Origin: Bifidobacterium adolescentis ATCC 15703 | GTDB lineage: Bacteria; Actinomycetota; Actinomycetes; Actinomycetales; Bifidobacteriaceae | DNA: 64,000 nucleotides | Assembly (NCBI RefSeq): GCF_000010425.1 | Contig: NC_008618.1 | Location: 427,946 to 491,945, forward strand | Direction of reading: 5' to 3' | Shown here: positions 26,022 to 34,910 of the stretch, piece after piece | Layout of the letters: every line of letters starts with the position of its first letter | How positions within the stretch are numbered: the first letter of the stretch is position 1 | Position numbers and translations under genes: made by a program | Notes under the pieces: generated by a model | What the model saw: the letters and a program-made list of their open reading frames with translations, nothing else | Told to the model about the DNA's origin: nothing | Databases searched by the model: none

Positions 26022-27359
26022 TCAGCTATGTTTGACCGCGAACGGCGCCTCGTCCAATACCAGCGTGCCGTCACCCATCACATAGCCTTCCACGGCGATA
26101 TACCCACGGATGAGACGTGGATTGCCGTCGAAGGTCGGGCTGGATTCCGGTGGGGGAGTGAACCGCACCGTACCCGACACCGACAGGCCCGATGGGCTTG
26201 GACGATGCGGCAGTTTCGGCAGATCCTGCGATTGCGATGAAGCTGCCTGTTCCGGTGCCGATTCTTCGTCGTCTTGCGATTCGCTGCGCGATTCGTTCGC
26301 ATTCTGCGGTACGGCCGTGCTGTCCGTGTCCGTGCCGTCCGCGTTGCCAGTCACCGGCTTGTCGTTCTCGTCGCCTTCACGGGGAAAATAGTCGGGTTTG
26401 ACCAGCATCTGCGCATAGGATTGATGCGGTTCACCGGATTCGTCCGTTTTCCCGGATTCGTCCGGTTCGGCTGGACCGCCCGCGTCCGGGAAGCTGGATT
26501 CGGGTATGACCTTCGTCGCTTCGGTCTCAAGCATTGTGGTGGTTTCCGCCGGTTCGGTCTCGAGCACGGTCGTTTCCACCGCATCATCTGCGTCGTCATC
26601 GGTTGTCTGTCCGAAATCCGCAAGGTCGTGGGAAACGCCTTCCGGCTCCGCCAGCATGCTGGCGATCGAACGCGGCTTCGTGCTGTTGCTGGAATTGGCG
26701 GTATCGGCACCGGAATCGCCGGTGCCGGTCGTGGCGGAATCGCCTTGTCCGCGTCCCATGTGGTATTCGGCGGCGCTGATCGCACCATCCATCAGCATCC
26801 TCGCATCCTCGGGAACATCGGTGCCACGCGAATACTCGGAAGCCAGCAGCGACTGCCATCCTTCCAACGGCAGATAGCCTTCGCGCACATGCGAACGGCA
26901 ATCGCCCGCATACGTGCGTGCCAGCTCGTCCACTTTCTCGTTGCCCGCGTTGCCGGCATGACCCTTGACCCACACGAATCGCACCGACCCCGCCCTATGC
27001 GCGATCTCATTGTCGATGGCGCGGATCAAATCGGCGTTCTTCACCGGTTTCTTCTGCGAATTCTTCCAGCCGTTGCGCTTCCAACCCTGCACCCACTTGG
27101 TGGAGCAGTTGATCGCATACTGCGAGTCGGTCTCGATCACCAGGTCTTCGGAACCGGGATGCGCTCGCAACGCCTCCAGCACGGCGCATAATTCGCCGAT
27201 CTGGTTGGTGCCGTTCGTCGCGCCGCCGGCATCGCAATCGCCGGCATGCTCGTGCCCCGGCTTGCCGCCTGCCGCGGGCTCGTGGTCGGCCCAGGCCCAA
27301 CCCATCGGACCATTCGGATTGCCAAGCGCGGAACCGTCTGTTGAAACCGTAATCGTCAT
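26022..27359 (-). CDS. RNase HI domain protein with a long C-terminal tail
   Basis: 445 residues. Residues 1 to about 150 are an RNase [13 protein letters not shown] (first Asp), [11 protein letters not shown] (Glu), [11 protein letters not shown] (Asp) and [17 protein letters not shown] (His and last Asp), so the catalytic set is complete; it should cut RNA in RNA-DNA hybrids. The remaining ~290 residues are unusual: a linker with [10 protein letters not shown], then an acidic, Ser/Thr/Glu-rich, probably disordered stretch, and a short ordered end ([12 protein letters not shown]... [21 protein letters not shown]). The final block looks like a small beta domain of unknown role. The gene stands alone. 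Confidence 0.9.
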   Translation of the reverse strand: MTITVSTDGSALGNPNGPMGWAWADHEPAAGGKPGHEHAGDCDAGGATNGTNQIGELCAVLEALRAHPGSEDLVIETDSQYAINCSTKWVQGWKRNGWKNSQKKPVKNADLIRAIDNEIAHRAGSVRFVWVKGHAGNAGNEKVDELARTYAGDCRSHVREGYLPLEGWQSLLASEYSRGTDVPEDARMLMDGAISAAEYHMGRGQGDSATTGTGDSGADTANSSNSTKPRSIASMLAEPEGVSHDLADFGQTTDDDADDAVETTVLETEPAETTTMLETEATKVIPESSFPDAGGPAEPDESGKTDESGEPHQSYAQMLVKPDYFPREGDENDKPVTGNADGTDTDSTAVPQNANESRSESQDDEESAPEQAASSQSQDLPKLPHRPSPSGLSVSGTVRFTPPPESSPTFDGNPRLIRGYIAVEGYVMGDGTLVLDEAPFAVKHS

Positions 27360-27463
27360 GCTTCTACCCTACGAAAGCCGCGCGACTCGCCGTTTGCCCG
27401 TCATACCGCATCGTCCGCCATGCGGTATCGCCTATCGATACCGCATGGCAACGGCATATGCGA

Positions 27464-28852
27464 TTAGTCGCCGAGACACAGCATGACGGAGGCGCGGAAC
27501 ATGCCGTCGCTGTGCTCGAAGGAGGCCGTGCCATGGTGCCGTTCGGCCGTCTCTCGTACGGTGGCGGTGCCCAGCCCCGTGCCACCATGTTTGGTCGAGA
27601 CGAGATCGCCGTCGATCTGTTCGATGCTGGTATCGGCTTCGCCGTACGTGTTGTCCACCGTGATGAACAGGGCCGCCGGAGGGCCGGAACGATACCGGAT
27701 GCGCACTTTGAGCCGCCTCTCGCCCTGCGTTTGCTGGGTGATGGCCTCCGTGGCGTTCTCCAGCAGATTGCCGACCATGGAGCATAATTCCGCGTTGTTG
27801 ATGTTGATGTATTGCGGCACCGCCGCTTTGACGTCCACATCCGCACCCAAATGCCGGACCCAATCGCAATAGTAGACAAGCACCGCGTTCAGCGACGCAT
27901 GCTCGCAATACTGCATTGGTGCCGGTTGCAGCAGCCGGTGTTTGGACATCTCATCCAGATATGAGCGGATGCCATCCATGTCTTCAGCCGCGGCCAACGC
28001 CTGCAGTGAGTGGATGTGGTGACGCACGTTGTGCTTGATCTGACGCGCCTCACGGATCCGCTCGTTCATGTGTTGCAGCTGCAACGTCTGCAAAGCCTCA
28101 TAATGCTGTCGCCTGCGGGCCGCGAGCAGACGGTCCGACTGCTGAATCATGTACCAGATGAGGAAATACGCCAACACCATGAAACAGGAATAGACCACCG
28201 CCACGGTGAACGCGATTTCCAGCATATGCGAGTCCAGCAGCGTGGAATTGTCCGCCGGCATGCACCACACCACAATCGCGGACGAAACGAACGGAAACAG
28301 CCAGATAAGCTGCCAGAAGCCTTTGCTGATGGATGGGGAATCGAATGTGGCTGGAATCGAATCATGCAGCGGATGCCAAAGCGAGACCAGTGCGATGACG
28401 TCAAGCAGCAGCAGATTGACCAGTCCCGGCCAGCCGACGCGGAGATTGGTTGAATCCGCGCCAAGAACGGCCACATCGATGACGAGCGACAGATAGTAGA
28501 CGATCGCCACCATGTAGGAAGCCGTGGCCACAATCAGCAACAGTTGCCGCCATGGCAGTTCGGTCAGCCATCGCAGGACCAGCAGCACAAGCGGCGCGGT
28601 CGGAATGACCGTCCACAGTGATGGGATGCCCAGAGTGCCGCACAGCACGCCGCATAGCAGGAACCAGACCAGTCCGATGGACATGAACAGTGTGCCGTTA
28701 CGGCGTGGATTGTCCATGTGACTCCATGCCATGATGAGGCACAATGCCAGGCCGGACAACGCGTTGAGCTGCTCTCCGATGGCGAAGAACAGACCTGACG
28801 GGGTGGTTTGGGCGATGCCGTTCCGGATGATTTCGCCGAGTGGTGCGAACAT
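27464..28852 (-). CDS. AgrC-type sensor histidine kinase
   Basis: 462 residues. Six or seven hydrophobic segments fill residues 1 to about 240, then a cytosolic kinase core: phospho-acceptor region RQIKHNVRHHIHSLQAL (probable His in KHN) and a GHKL ATPase domain with MVGNLLENATEAI (N box) and GGTGLGTATVRE. This layout (multi-pass sensor, HPK10-like core, LytTR partner) is that of peptide- or membrane-responsive systems such as AgrCA. Start is 1 base after the regulator stop, so the pair is co-translated. I find no pheromone precursor gene nearby. Confidence 0.92.
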   Translation of the reverse strand: MFAPLGEIIRNGIAQTTPSGLFFAIGEQLNALSGLALCLIMAWSHMDNPRRNGTLFMSIGLVWFLLCGVLCGTLGIPSLWTVIPTAPLVLLVLRWLTELPWRQLLLIVATASYMVAIVYYLSLVIDVAVLGADSTNLRVGWPGLVNLLLLDVIALVSLWHPLHDSIPATFDSPSISKGFWQLIWLFPFVSSAIVVWCMPADNSTLLDSHMLEIAFTVAVVYSCFMVLAYFLIWYMIQQSDRLLAARRRQHYEALQTLQLQHMNERIREARQIKHNVRHHIHSLQALAAAEDMDGIRSYLDEMSKHRLLQPAPMQYCEHASLNAVLVYYCDWVRHLGADVDVKAAVPQYININNAELCSMVGNLLENATEAITQQTQGERRLKVRIRYRSGPPAALFITVDNTYGEADTSIEQIDGDLVSTKHGGTGLGTATVRETAERHHGTASFEHSDGMFRASVMLCLGD

Positions 28853-28853
28853 G

Positions 28854-29669
28854 TCAGTCCTCCGTACGCATGCGGGTGAACGTGTATTCCGCGTATGCGC
28901 GGCAGGTGGTGGTCACCGCCGTTTTCGTGATGGGAATGCGTTTGCCGCCTTTCATGACGAACTGCGCGTTGGTGATGCCGGACACGTAGTCGAAGTTGAC
29001 GAGCACGCCTCGCGCGGTGCGGTAGAAGTTGTCGAACACGGTGAGCCGTCGGTCCACATCGGAGAAATTGGTGCGGATTTTGGTCTGGGTGCCGTCCGCG
29101 AACGTAAATTCCACGTAGTGCGCGTTGGACAGGGCGTATGCGATGAGCCGCCGGTCCATGGTCACGGCCGGATTGCCGAACGCCACATGCCAGCTGGAAT
29201 CCACCGTGCCGGGCGACTGCGCCTTTGCCAGATGGGTGACCGGCGGTTTTGCCTTCAGCTGCTCCTCGACGCGTTCCATGGTGGCTTCGAAGGTTTTGCG
29301 ATTGACGGGCTTGAGCAGATAACCGCTCGCCTGCACCTCGTAGCCGAGCACCGCGAAATCGGTGCTGGACGTGATGAAGACGATCGCGCAGTCGTCGTTC
29401 TGATTGCGCAGCAGCCGCGCTATGTCCAATCCGGTGGTGGCATGCGGCAGATTCTCGTCGCTGAGATAACAGTCGAGCAGCAGCAGGTCGTAACGGCTGT
29501 TCTTCCAGCTTTCGATGAACGATTTCGCGTCGGGGAAAACGTCACAGACCGTTTGCATGGCATTCCTGCCGGCGGTTGCGCCGACGTTCCGGCCGTTGAA
29601 GTATTCCGCGCACATGGTGGCGATCAGTTCGCGTTCGGCAGGGTGATCCTCGACGATGGCGATGCGCAC
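28854..29669 (-). CDS. LytTR-family response regulator
   Basis: 271 residues. An N-terminal receiver starts MRIAIVEDHPAERELIATM; the phospho-acceptor Asp is in YDLLLLDCYLSDE. The C-terminal LytTR DNA-binding domain covers about 170-265 (RRLIAYALSNAHYVEFTFADGTQTKIRTNFSDVDRRL in pieces). It would regulate transcription in response to the neighbouring kinase, which follows 1 base later. GCAAGGAGGGAACG precedes the ATG. A pair of direct repeats 96-127 bases upstream is a candidate operator. Confidence 0.93.
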   Translation of the reverse strand: MRIAIVEDHPAERELIATMCAEYFNGRNVGATAGRNAMQTVCDVFPDAKSFIESWKNSRYDLLLLDCYLSDENLPHATTGLDIARLLRNQNDDCAIVFITSSTDFAVLGYEVQASGYLLKPVNRKTFEATMERVEEQLKAKPPVTHLAKAQSPGTVDSSWHVAFGNPAVTMDRRLIAYALSNAHYVEFTFADGTQTKIRTNFSDVDRRLTVFDNFYRTARGVLVNFDYVSGITNAQFVMKGGKRIPITKTAVTTTCRAYAEYTFTRMRTED

Positions 29670-29764
29670 GTTCCCTCCTTGCTGTGCCGTGATTGCGCGG
29701 ATGACGTTCCGGCTCTGCTTCCAAGCGTACCGGGAGAGGGAAATACGGGGTGCCGCGGAGCTTG

Positions 29765-29796
29765 CGTTTCATGCCAGAAAAGCACGTTTCGTGCCA
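29765..29796 (-). promoter_or_regulatory. Candidate operator: phased direct repeats upstream of the LytTR regulator
   Basis: CGTTTCATGCCA (29765-29776) and CGTTTCGTGCCA (29785-29796) are 12-bp direct repeats, 20 bp apart start to start, about two helical turns. LytTR regulators typically bind two direct repeats spaced about two turns apart. The second copy also belongs to a GCACG-TTT-CGTGC palindrome. Position upstream of the regulator suggests autoregulation; inference only. Confidence 0.4.
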
Positions 29797-29817
29797 TACG
29801 GCGGATATCGACAACGA

Positions 29818-29849
29818 AAAAGACCCGCTCCATACGGAACGGGTCTTTT
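29818..29849 (-). terminator. Terminator of pgm
   Basis: A 10-bp stem (29818-29827 with 29840-29849) around a 12-base loop, with runs of A on the left and T on the right. Read on the minus strand it lies just after the pgm stop codon at 29885 and ends in a T-run. Confidence 0.88.
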
Positions 29850-29884
29850 CGCGCTACGCCTTGATTACTTGGCGGAACGCCGTA

Positions 29885-31561
29885 TCACTCGGCCAGAGCC
29901 TTGTCCACGACCTCGGTGGCCTCGGCGAGCACCTTGTCCAGAGCCTCAGGGGATTCGAAGCTCTCGGCGTACACCTTGTAGATGTTCTCGGTGCCGGACG
30001 GACGGGCGGCGAACCAGTTGTCCTTGGTGGTGACCTTCAGACCGCCGATCTTGGCGTGGTTGCCCGGAGCCTCGGTGAGCTTGGCGGTGATGTCCTCGCC
30101 GGCCAGCTGGGTGGCCTCGACGTCGTCGCCGGTGAGCTTGGCGAACTTCTGCTTCTGCTCGAGGGTGGTCGGGGTATCGACGCGCTTGTACCAGCTTTCG
30201 CCGAAACGCTCCACCTGCTCCTGGTGCAGCTGGGCCGGGTTCTTGCCGGTCTTCGCGGTGATCTCAGCGGCCAGCAGGTCCGGAATCAGGCCGTCCTTGT
30301 CGGTGGTCCACACGCGGCCGTCCTTACGCAGGAAGGACATGCCGGAGCTTTCCTCGCCGCCGAACGCGACCTCGCCCTTGAACAGCGGGTCCACGAACCA
30401 CTTGAAGCCGACCGGAACCTCAACGAGCTTGGCGTCGATGGAAGCGGCCACGCGGTCGATCAGGGAGGAGGAGACCAGCGTCTTGCCGATGCCGGCGCCT
30501 TCCGGCCAGCCCGGACGATTGCCGCCGAACAGATACTCCACGCACACGGCGATGTAGTGGTTCGGGTTCATGACGCCCCAGTTCGGGCAGACGATGCCAT
30601 GGCGGTCGGCATCCGGATCGGTGCCGCCGACCAGATCGTACTTGTCCCAAGCGCCGTTGTTGAGGGAATCGACCAGACCCTTCATCGCGTACGGGGAGCT
30701 CGGATCCATGCGGATCTTGCCATCATGGTCGATGGTCATGAAGCTCCAGGTCGGGTCGACCTGCGGACGCACCACGTCGATGGTCAGGTTGAACTTCTCG
30801 TTCATCAGCGGCCAGTAGTTGACCGAAGCGCCGCCGAGCGGGTCGATGCCCAGGCGTACGCCGGAGGAGCGGATCACGTCGAAGTCGATGACGTTCTCCA
30901 GATCGGCCACATAGTGCTCACGGAAGTCGAAACGCTCGACCAGATCGGACTTGACGGCCTGCTCGAACGGCACGCGCTTGACGTTCCTGAAATCGCCGAG
31001 CAGCTCGTTGGCGCGGTCGGCGATGGCGTTGGTGACGTCCGCCGGAGCCGGGCCGCCGGTGACCGGATCGTACTTGAAGCCGCCATCGGTCGGCGGGTTG
31101 TGGGACGGGGTCACGACGATGCCGTCGGCCAGGCCTTCGCCGGTGAAGCGCTGGGTGCCGTCGGCGGCGCGGTTGTGGGTCAGGATGGCCTGGGATACGA
31201 CCGGGGTCGGGGTGAAGTCGTCACGGGAGTCGATGCGCACGGTCACGCCGTTGGCGACGAGCACTTCGATGGCGGTCTTCCAAGCCGGTTCGGACAGGGC
31301 GTGGGTGTCGCGGCCGATGTACAGCGGGCCGGTGACGCCGGCCTTCTTGCGGTATTCGGCGATGGCCTGCGTGATGGCCACGATGTGGGCCTCGTTGAAT
31401 GAGGTCTTCAGGGACGAACCACGGTGTCCGGAAGTGCCGAAGGAGACGCGCTGCTCCGGAACGTTCGGGTCGGGGACGACGTCATAGTACTTTCCAATGA
31501 CCTCGTCGACATTGATCAGATCTGCTGGGGTGGCGGGCATTCCCGCATTTTTTGCAACCAT
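29885..31561 (-). CDS. pgm: Phosphoglucomutase (alpha-D-glucose type)
   Basis: 558 residues. Interconverts glucose 1-phosphate and glucose 6-phosphate, linking the Leloir pathway (galE is at 63 kb), glycogen and the bifid shunt. The [13 protein letters not shown] start region, the catalytic serine in [13 protein letters not shown], the Mg site [11 protein letters not shown] and the sugar loop [11 protein letters not shown] are all present. Start: ATG at 31561 ([15 protein letters not shown]); the ribosome-binding sequence GAAGG sits unusually close, so ATG at 31540 (MPATPADL) is an alternative. Divergent from the PTS gene. Confidence 0.95.
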   Translation of the reverse strand: MVAKNAGMPATPADLINVDEVIGKYYDVVPDPNVPEQRVSFGTSGHRGSSLKTSFNEAHIVAITQAIAEYRKKAGVTGPLYIGRDTHALSEPAWKTAIEVLVANGVTVRIDSRDDFTPTPVVSQAILTHNRAADGTQRFTGEGLADGIVVTPSHNPPTDGGFKYDPVTGGPAPADVTNAIADRANELLGDFRNVKRVPFEQAVKSDLVERFDFREHYVADLENVIDFDVIRSSGVRLGIDPLGGASVNYWPLMNEKFNLTIDVVRPQVDPTWSFMTIDHDGKIRMDPSSPYAMKGLVDSLNNGAWDKYDLVGGTDPDADRHGIVCPNWGVMNPNHYIAVCVEYLFGGNRPGWPEGAGIGKTLVSSSLIDRVAASIDAKLVEVPVGFKWFVDPLFKGEVAFGGEESSGMSFLRKDGRVWTTDKDGLIPDLLAAEITAKTGKNPAQLHQEQVERFGESWYKRVDTPTTLEQKQKFAKLTGDDVEATQLAGEDITAKLTEAPGNHAKIGGLKVTTKDNWFAARPSGTENIYKVYAESFESPEALDKVLAEATEVVDKALAE

Positions 31562-31695
31562 ACCTTCATTGTGCCACGAGTTTGCGCGGAACGCGGAAAG
31601 CCATCCCACAATGTGCGATGAATACGTTTTCTTTTTGACGTCTCGGCGTGTCTCCAGTATGGAATTGGGGTTTCAGTGTCCCGATGCCCGACGAT

Positions 31696-31724
31696 TTGCG
31701 CATCGCACGCCGATAGTGTATCGT
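31696..31724 (+). promoter_or_regulatory. Candidate promoter of the PTS operon
   Basis: TTGCGC (31696-31701) and TATCGT (31719-31724) are 17 bp apart and lie 22 bases upstream of the RAT/terminator leader. Match to a sigma-70-type promoter is moderate. It is the only good pair in the pgm-PTS divergent region. Confidence 0.45.
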
Positions 31725-31745
31725 TTCTAACGAATTCGACTCATG

Positions 31746-31782
31746 CAGGGTTGCAAGTCAACATTTTTAGACGCAAGACCTG
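31746..31782 (+). promoter_or_regulatory. RAT-like antiterminator hairpin in the PTS leader
   Basis: CAGG (31746-31749) pairs with CCTG (31779-31782) and TTGC (31751-31754) with GCAA (31773-31776), with the asymmetric internal loop typical of ribonucleic antiterminators bound by BglG/LicT proteins. Its right arm overlaps the left arm of the terminator that follows, so the two structures exclude each other. The gene for the antiterminator protein lies downstream of the permease at 34008. Confidence 0.75.
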
Positions 31783-31821
31783 GAATGTGGCATTGGTTTG
31801 CCATGTTCCGGGTCTTTTTTT
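31775..31821 (+). terminator. Leader terminator of the PTS operon
   Basis: An 18-bp stem with two or three G-T wobbles (31775-31792 with 31799-31816), a 6-base loop and a T7 run to 31821. It lies 62 bases before the permease start and is inside the leader, so it is a conditional (attenuator) terminator. Confidence 0.88.
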
Positions 31822-31882
31822 GTTGCAAAAAAGCCGCGCTGCGTCATCGAATCCCATCGGAAGGAAATAGAAAGGAATCAGG

Positions 31883-33976
31883 ATGGCTGACTCTCTCGCA
31901 TCGCAGATCATCACTGCGATCGGCGGACCTGAAAACGTTCGCAGTCTGACGCATTGCGCCACCCGACTGCGCTTCGAGCTGGCGGACGCGTCCAAGGTGG
32001 ACCAGAACGCCCTCGAACATATGAAGGGCGTGCTTGGCGCGGTCCCGCAAAGCGGTGACCGTTTCCAGGTCGTCATCGGCGGCGGCGTGGCCACCGTATA
32101 CGAAAACATCATGCATCTGCCCGAAATGGCGAACGCCGGTGCCGCCTCCGCATCCGGCGAAGGCCAGAAGAGCAACGCCGACGTCAAGGCCGAGGCCCGT
32201 TCCAAGGCACGCGGCAAGGTGGCATGGCTGGACTCCTTCTTCGAGTATCTCGCCGACTCCTTCCGCCCGATCCTGGGCGTGCTGCTCGGCGCCTCCATCA
32301 TCATCGCCCTGGTCAACCTGCTCATCTCACTGAACGTCATTCCGAATGACGAGGCCTCCGCCGGCTGGGTGTTCGTCAAGGCCATCTGGAAGGGCGTGTT
32401 CTACTTCCTGCCGATCATGGTCGCCTACAACGCCTCCAAGAAGCTCAAGGTCGATCCGTGGCTGGGCGGCGCCATCATGGCCATCCTCATGACCCCGCAG
32501 TTCACCAGCCTGATAGACGCCAAGACCACCACGTGCGTGGAGAACGCGGCTCTGGGCACCAAGTCCTGCACCGCCAACATCTTCGGCATTCCGATGGCGT
32601 TGAGCGACTACAGCGGCAACGTGTTCGTGCCGCTGCTCATGGCTGCCGTGCTCGCCCTCGTCTACCACGGATTGAAGAAGATCATTCCCGAAAGCGTCCA
32701 GCTGGTGTTCGTGCCGTTCTTCTGCATGATCATCGTCGGCGCGCTGACCGCCTTCATCATCGGCCCGATCGGCGTGTGGGTCGGCAACGGCCTCGGCGTC
32801 GGCCTGGCTTGGATGAACACCCATGCACCGTTCATCTTCGCCATCATCATCCCGCTGCTGTACCCGTTCCTCGTGCCGCTCGGCCTGCACTGGCCGCTCA
32901 ACGCCCTGATGCTCATGAACATCCAGACGCTCGGCTACGACTTCATCCAGGGCCCGATGGGCGTGTGGAACTTCGCCTGCTTCGGTGCCACCGCCGGCGT
33001 GCTCTTCATCGCCGTGCGTGACAAGGACAAGGACATGCGCCAGACCGCTCTCGGCGCGCTCGCAGCCGGCCTGCTTGGTGGTGTTTCCGAACCGTCCCTG
33101 TACGGCATCCACCTGCGGTACAAGCTGGTCTACAAGCGCATGCTCGTGGGCTGCGGCCTTGGTGGCGTCGTCATTGCCGTCCTCGGCTGGCTCTTCCCGT
33201 CCGTCACCGCCGCCGGCCAGACCGTGCATGGTGTGACCACCACCGCCTTCGCCTTCACCTCGCTGCTGACCATTCCGGTCTTCGACCAGATGTGGGTGTA
33301 CGCGGTGTCCATCGCGGTCTCCTTCCTGACCTCCTTCTTCCTGATCATCACCTTCGACTACCGCACCCCGGAACAGAAGGCTGAAGTGCTGGCCCGCGCC
33401 GCCGCCGATCAGAAGGCCGCCGCTCCGGCGGTCGAAGCCAAGGAAGCCGCTCCGGCTGCCACCACCGCCACCGCGACTGCTACCGCCACCAAGACCGAAG
33501 CTCCGGCCGCTGCCGCCGCCGCGACCACCGTGGTGAACGCTCCGGTCGCCGGCCACGTGATCGCCCTGGACGAAACCGGCGATCCGGTGTTCGCCTCCCG
33601 CGCGCTCGGCGAAGGCGTCGGCATCCAGCCGACCGACAGCGAGGTCGTGGCCCCGGTCTCCGGCGTGCTGCAGACCGTCGCCGAAACCGGCCACGCCTTC
33701 GGCATCAAAACCGATGACGGTGTGGAAGTGCTCGTGCACGTCGGCATCGACACCGTGAAGATGAACGGCGAGGGCTTTGTCGTCAAGGTCAAGGCCGATG
33801 AGCGCGTGAATGCCGGCGATCCGCTGGTTTCCGTCGACTTTGCTAAAGTGAAGGACGCTGGATACAGCACCACCACGCTGATGACGGTGCTCAACACCGC
33901 CGCCCTCACCTCCGTCACGCCGAAGACCGGCATCGACGTCAAGGCAGGGGACGAGGTGATCGACATCCAGCGCTAA
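31883..33976 (+). CDS. PTS sugar permease EIIBCA (glucose/beta-glucoside family)
   Basis: 697 residues in order B-C-A. EIIB (1-85): phosphocysteine Cys25 in LTHCATRLRFEL. EIIC (about 110-480): ten or so membrane segments, LADSFRPILGVLLGAS and the GVSEPSLYGIHLRYK sugar-binding loop. An Ala/Thr/Pro linker leads to EIIA (about 545-697) with His604 (HAFGIKT) and His619 (VLVHVGIDTV), spaced 15 apart as in EIIA-Glc. It imports and phosphorylates a sugar using HPr. Glucose or a beta-glucoside is likely; the RAT control favours beta-glucosides or sucrose/glucose families, and I cannot choose. GGAAGGAAATAGAAAGGAATCAGG precedes the ATG (in part). Confidence 0.95.
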   Translation: MADSLASQIITAIGGPENVRSLTHCATRLRFELADASKVDQNALEHMKGVLGAVPQSGDRFQVVIGGGVATVYENIMHLPEMANAGAASASGEGQKSNADVKAEARSKARGKVAWLDSFFEYLADSFRPILGVLLGASIIIALVNLLISLNVIPNDEASAGWVFVKAIWKGVFYFLPIMVAYNASKKLKVDPWLGGAIMAILMTPQFTSLIDAKTTTCVENAALGTKSCTANIFGIPMALSDYSGNVFVPLLMAAVLALVYHGLKKIIPESVQLVFVPFFCMIIVGALTAFIIGPIGVWVGNGLGVGLAWMNTHAPFIFAIIIPLLYPFLVPLGLHWPLNALMLMNIQTLGYDFIQGPMGVWNFACFGATAGVLFIAVRDKDKDMRQTALGALAAGLLGGVSEPSLYGIHLRYKLVYKRMLVGCGLGGVVIAVLGWLFPSVTAAGQTVHGVTTTAFAFTSLLTIPVFDQMWVYAVSIAVSFLTSFFLIITFDYRTPEQKAEVLARAAADQKAAAPAVEAKEAAPAATTATATATATKTEAPAAAAAATTVVNAPVAGHVIALDETGDPVFASRALGEGVGIQPTDSEVVAPVSGVLQTVAETGHAFGIKTDDGVEVLVHVGIDTVKMNGEGFVVKVKADERVNAGDPLVSVDFAKVKDAGYSTTTLMTVLNTAALTSVTPKTGIDVKAGDEVIDIQR

Positions 33977-34007
33977 CCTGTCACACAGAGGCGAAAAAGG
34001 GGTCGAC

Positions 34008-34856
34008 GTGGACGTTCTTCGCGTATTCAACAACAATGTCGTATTGGCTAGAGACGGTGATCGTGAGGTGATTCTCACAGGCCGTGGAATAGGCTTCCAA
34101 GCCAAGCCGGGACAACATGTGGATGACGCGAAGATCGTCCGTCGGTTCATCCCCGTCGATGGCAAGGATCCCGACCACATGGCGCAACAAGTGGCCGGGA
34201 TCCCGCCCGAAATCATCAGACTCGTCACGGACGCCATGAACCGTACGGGGCTGAAAGAACAGGCAGACAAGCAGCCAACCCTGGTCATGGCGCTCGCCGA
34301 CCACATCTGCGGCGCGATACAACGCGCGCAAAGAAAACAGAACATCGAATATCCGCTCGAAGCGGAAGTACGTTCCCTATACGCCGACGAATACGCCAAA
34401 GGCGTGGCGATGGTCGACGCGATGAACACGTATTTGGGTGGCGCGTTGCCCCGCAGTGAGGCGGTGGCGCTCGCCTTGCATTTGGTGAATGCCGGATTCT
34501 CCGGCGGCGACCTGTCCGCCACCTACACCATGACCGGCATCATCCAGCAGATGATCGCCGTCATCGAAGGCGCGTACGGCATCACGCTTGCGCAGGACAG
34601 CGTCAATGTGGCGCGATTCATCACGCATCTGCGTTACCTGTTCGTACGCATCCACCAGCATGAGCAGCTCGACGATGAGCCGCAACCAATCATCGAATCA
34701 ATCAAAACCTCATATCCGAAGGCTTGCCAGTGCGCAAGGCAGCTTGCCGTGGTGGTGAAGATGCGTCTTGGTTCCGACCTTACGGAAGCCGAAATCGCCT
34801 ATCTTGCCCTGCATGTGGCGCGCGTGACCAACGGAGTGAATCGGCAGGTCGACTGA
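34008..34856 (+). CDS. BglG/LicT-family transcriptional antiterminator
   Basis: 282 residues from GTG at 34008 (AAAAAGGGGTCGAC upstream). Residues 1-56 are the CAT RNA-binding domain (VFNNNVVLARDGDREVILTGRGIGF), which binds the RAT hairpin. Two PRD domains follow; conserved histidines lie in LADHICGA, LALHLVNAG, RIHQHEQ and YLALHVARV. Phosphorylation by the permease and HPr would set activity: without sugar the permease phosphorylates and inactivates it; with sugar it blocks the leader terminator at 31775. It is 31 bases after the permease, an operon. Confidence 0.95.
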   Translation: MDVLRVFNNNVVLARDGDREVILTGRGIGFQAKPGQHVDDAKIVRRFIPVDGKDPDHMAQQVAGIPPEIIRLVTDAMNRTGLKEQADKQPTLVMALADHICGAIQRAQRKQNIEYPLEAEVRSLYADEYAKGVAMVDAMNTYLGGALPRSEAVALALHLVNAGFSGGDLSATYTMTGIIQQMIAVIEGAYGITLAQDSVNVARFITHLRYLFVRIHQHEQLDDEPQPIIESIKTSYPKACQCARQLAVVVKMRLGSDLTEAEIAYLALHVARVTNGVNRQVD

Positions 34857-34910
34857 GTTTCCGGTATCTTCCGATATTCAGCAGCCCGTTCCGCGCATTC
34901 CTGACGGTTC

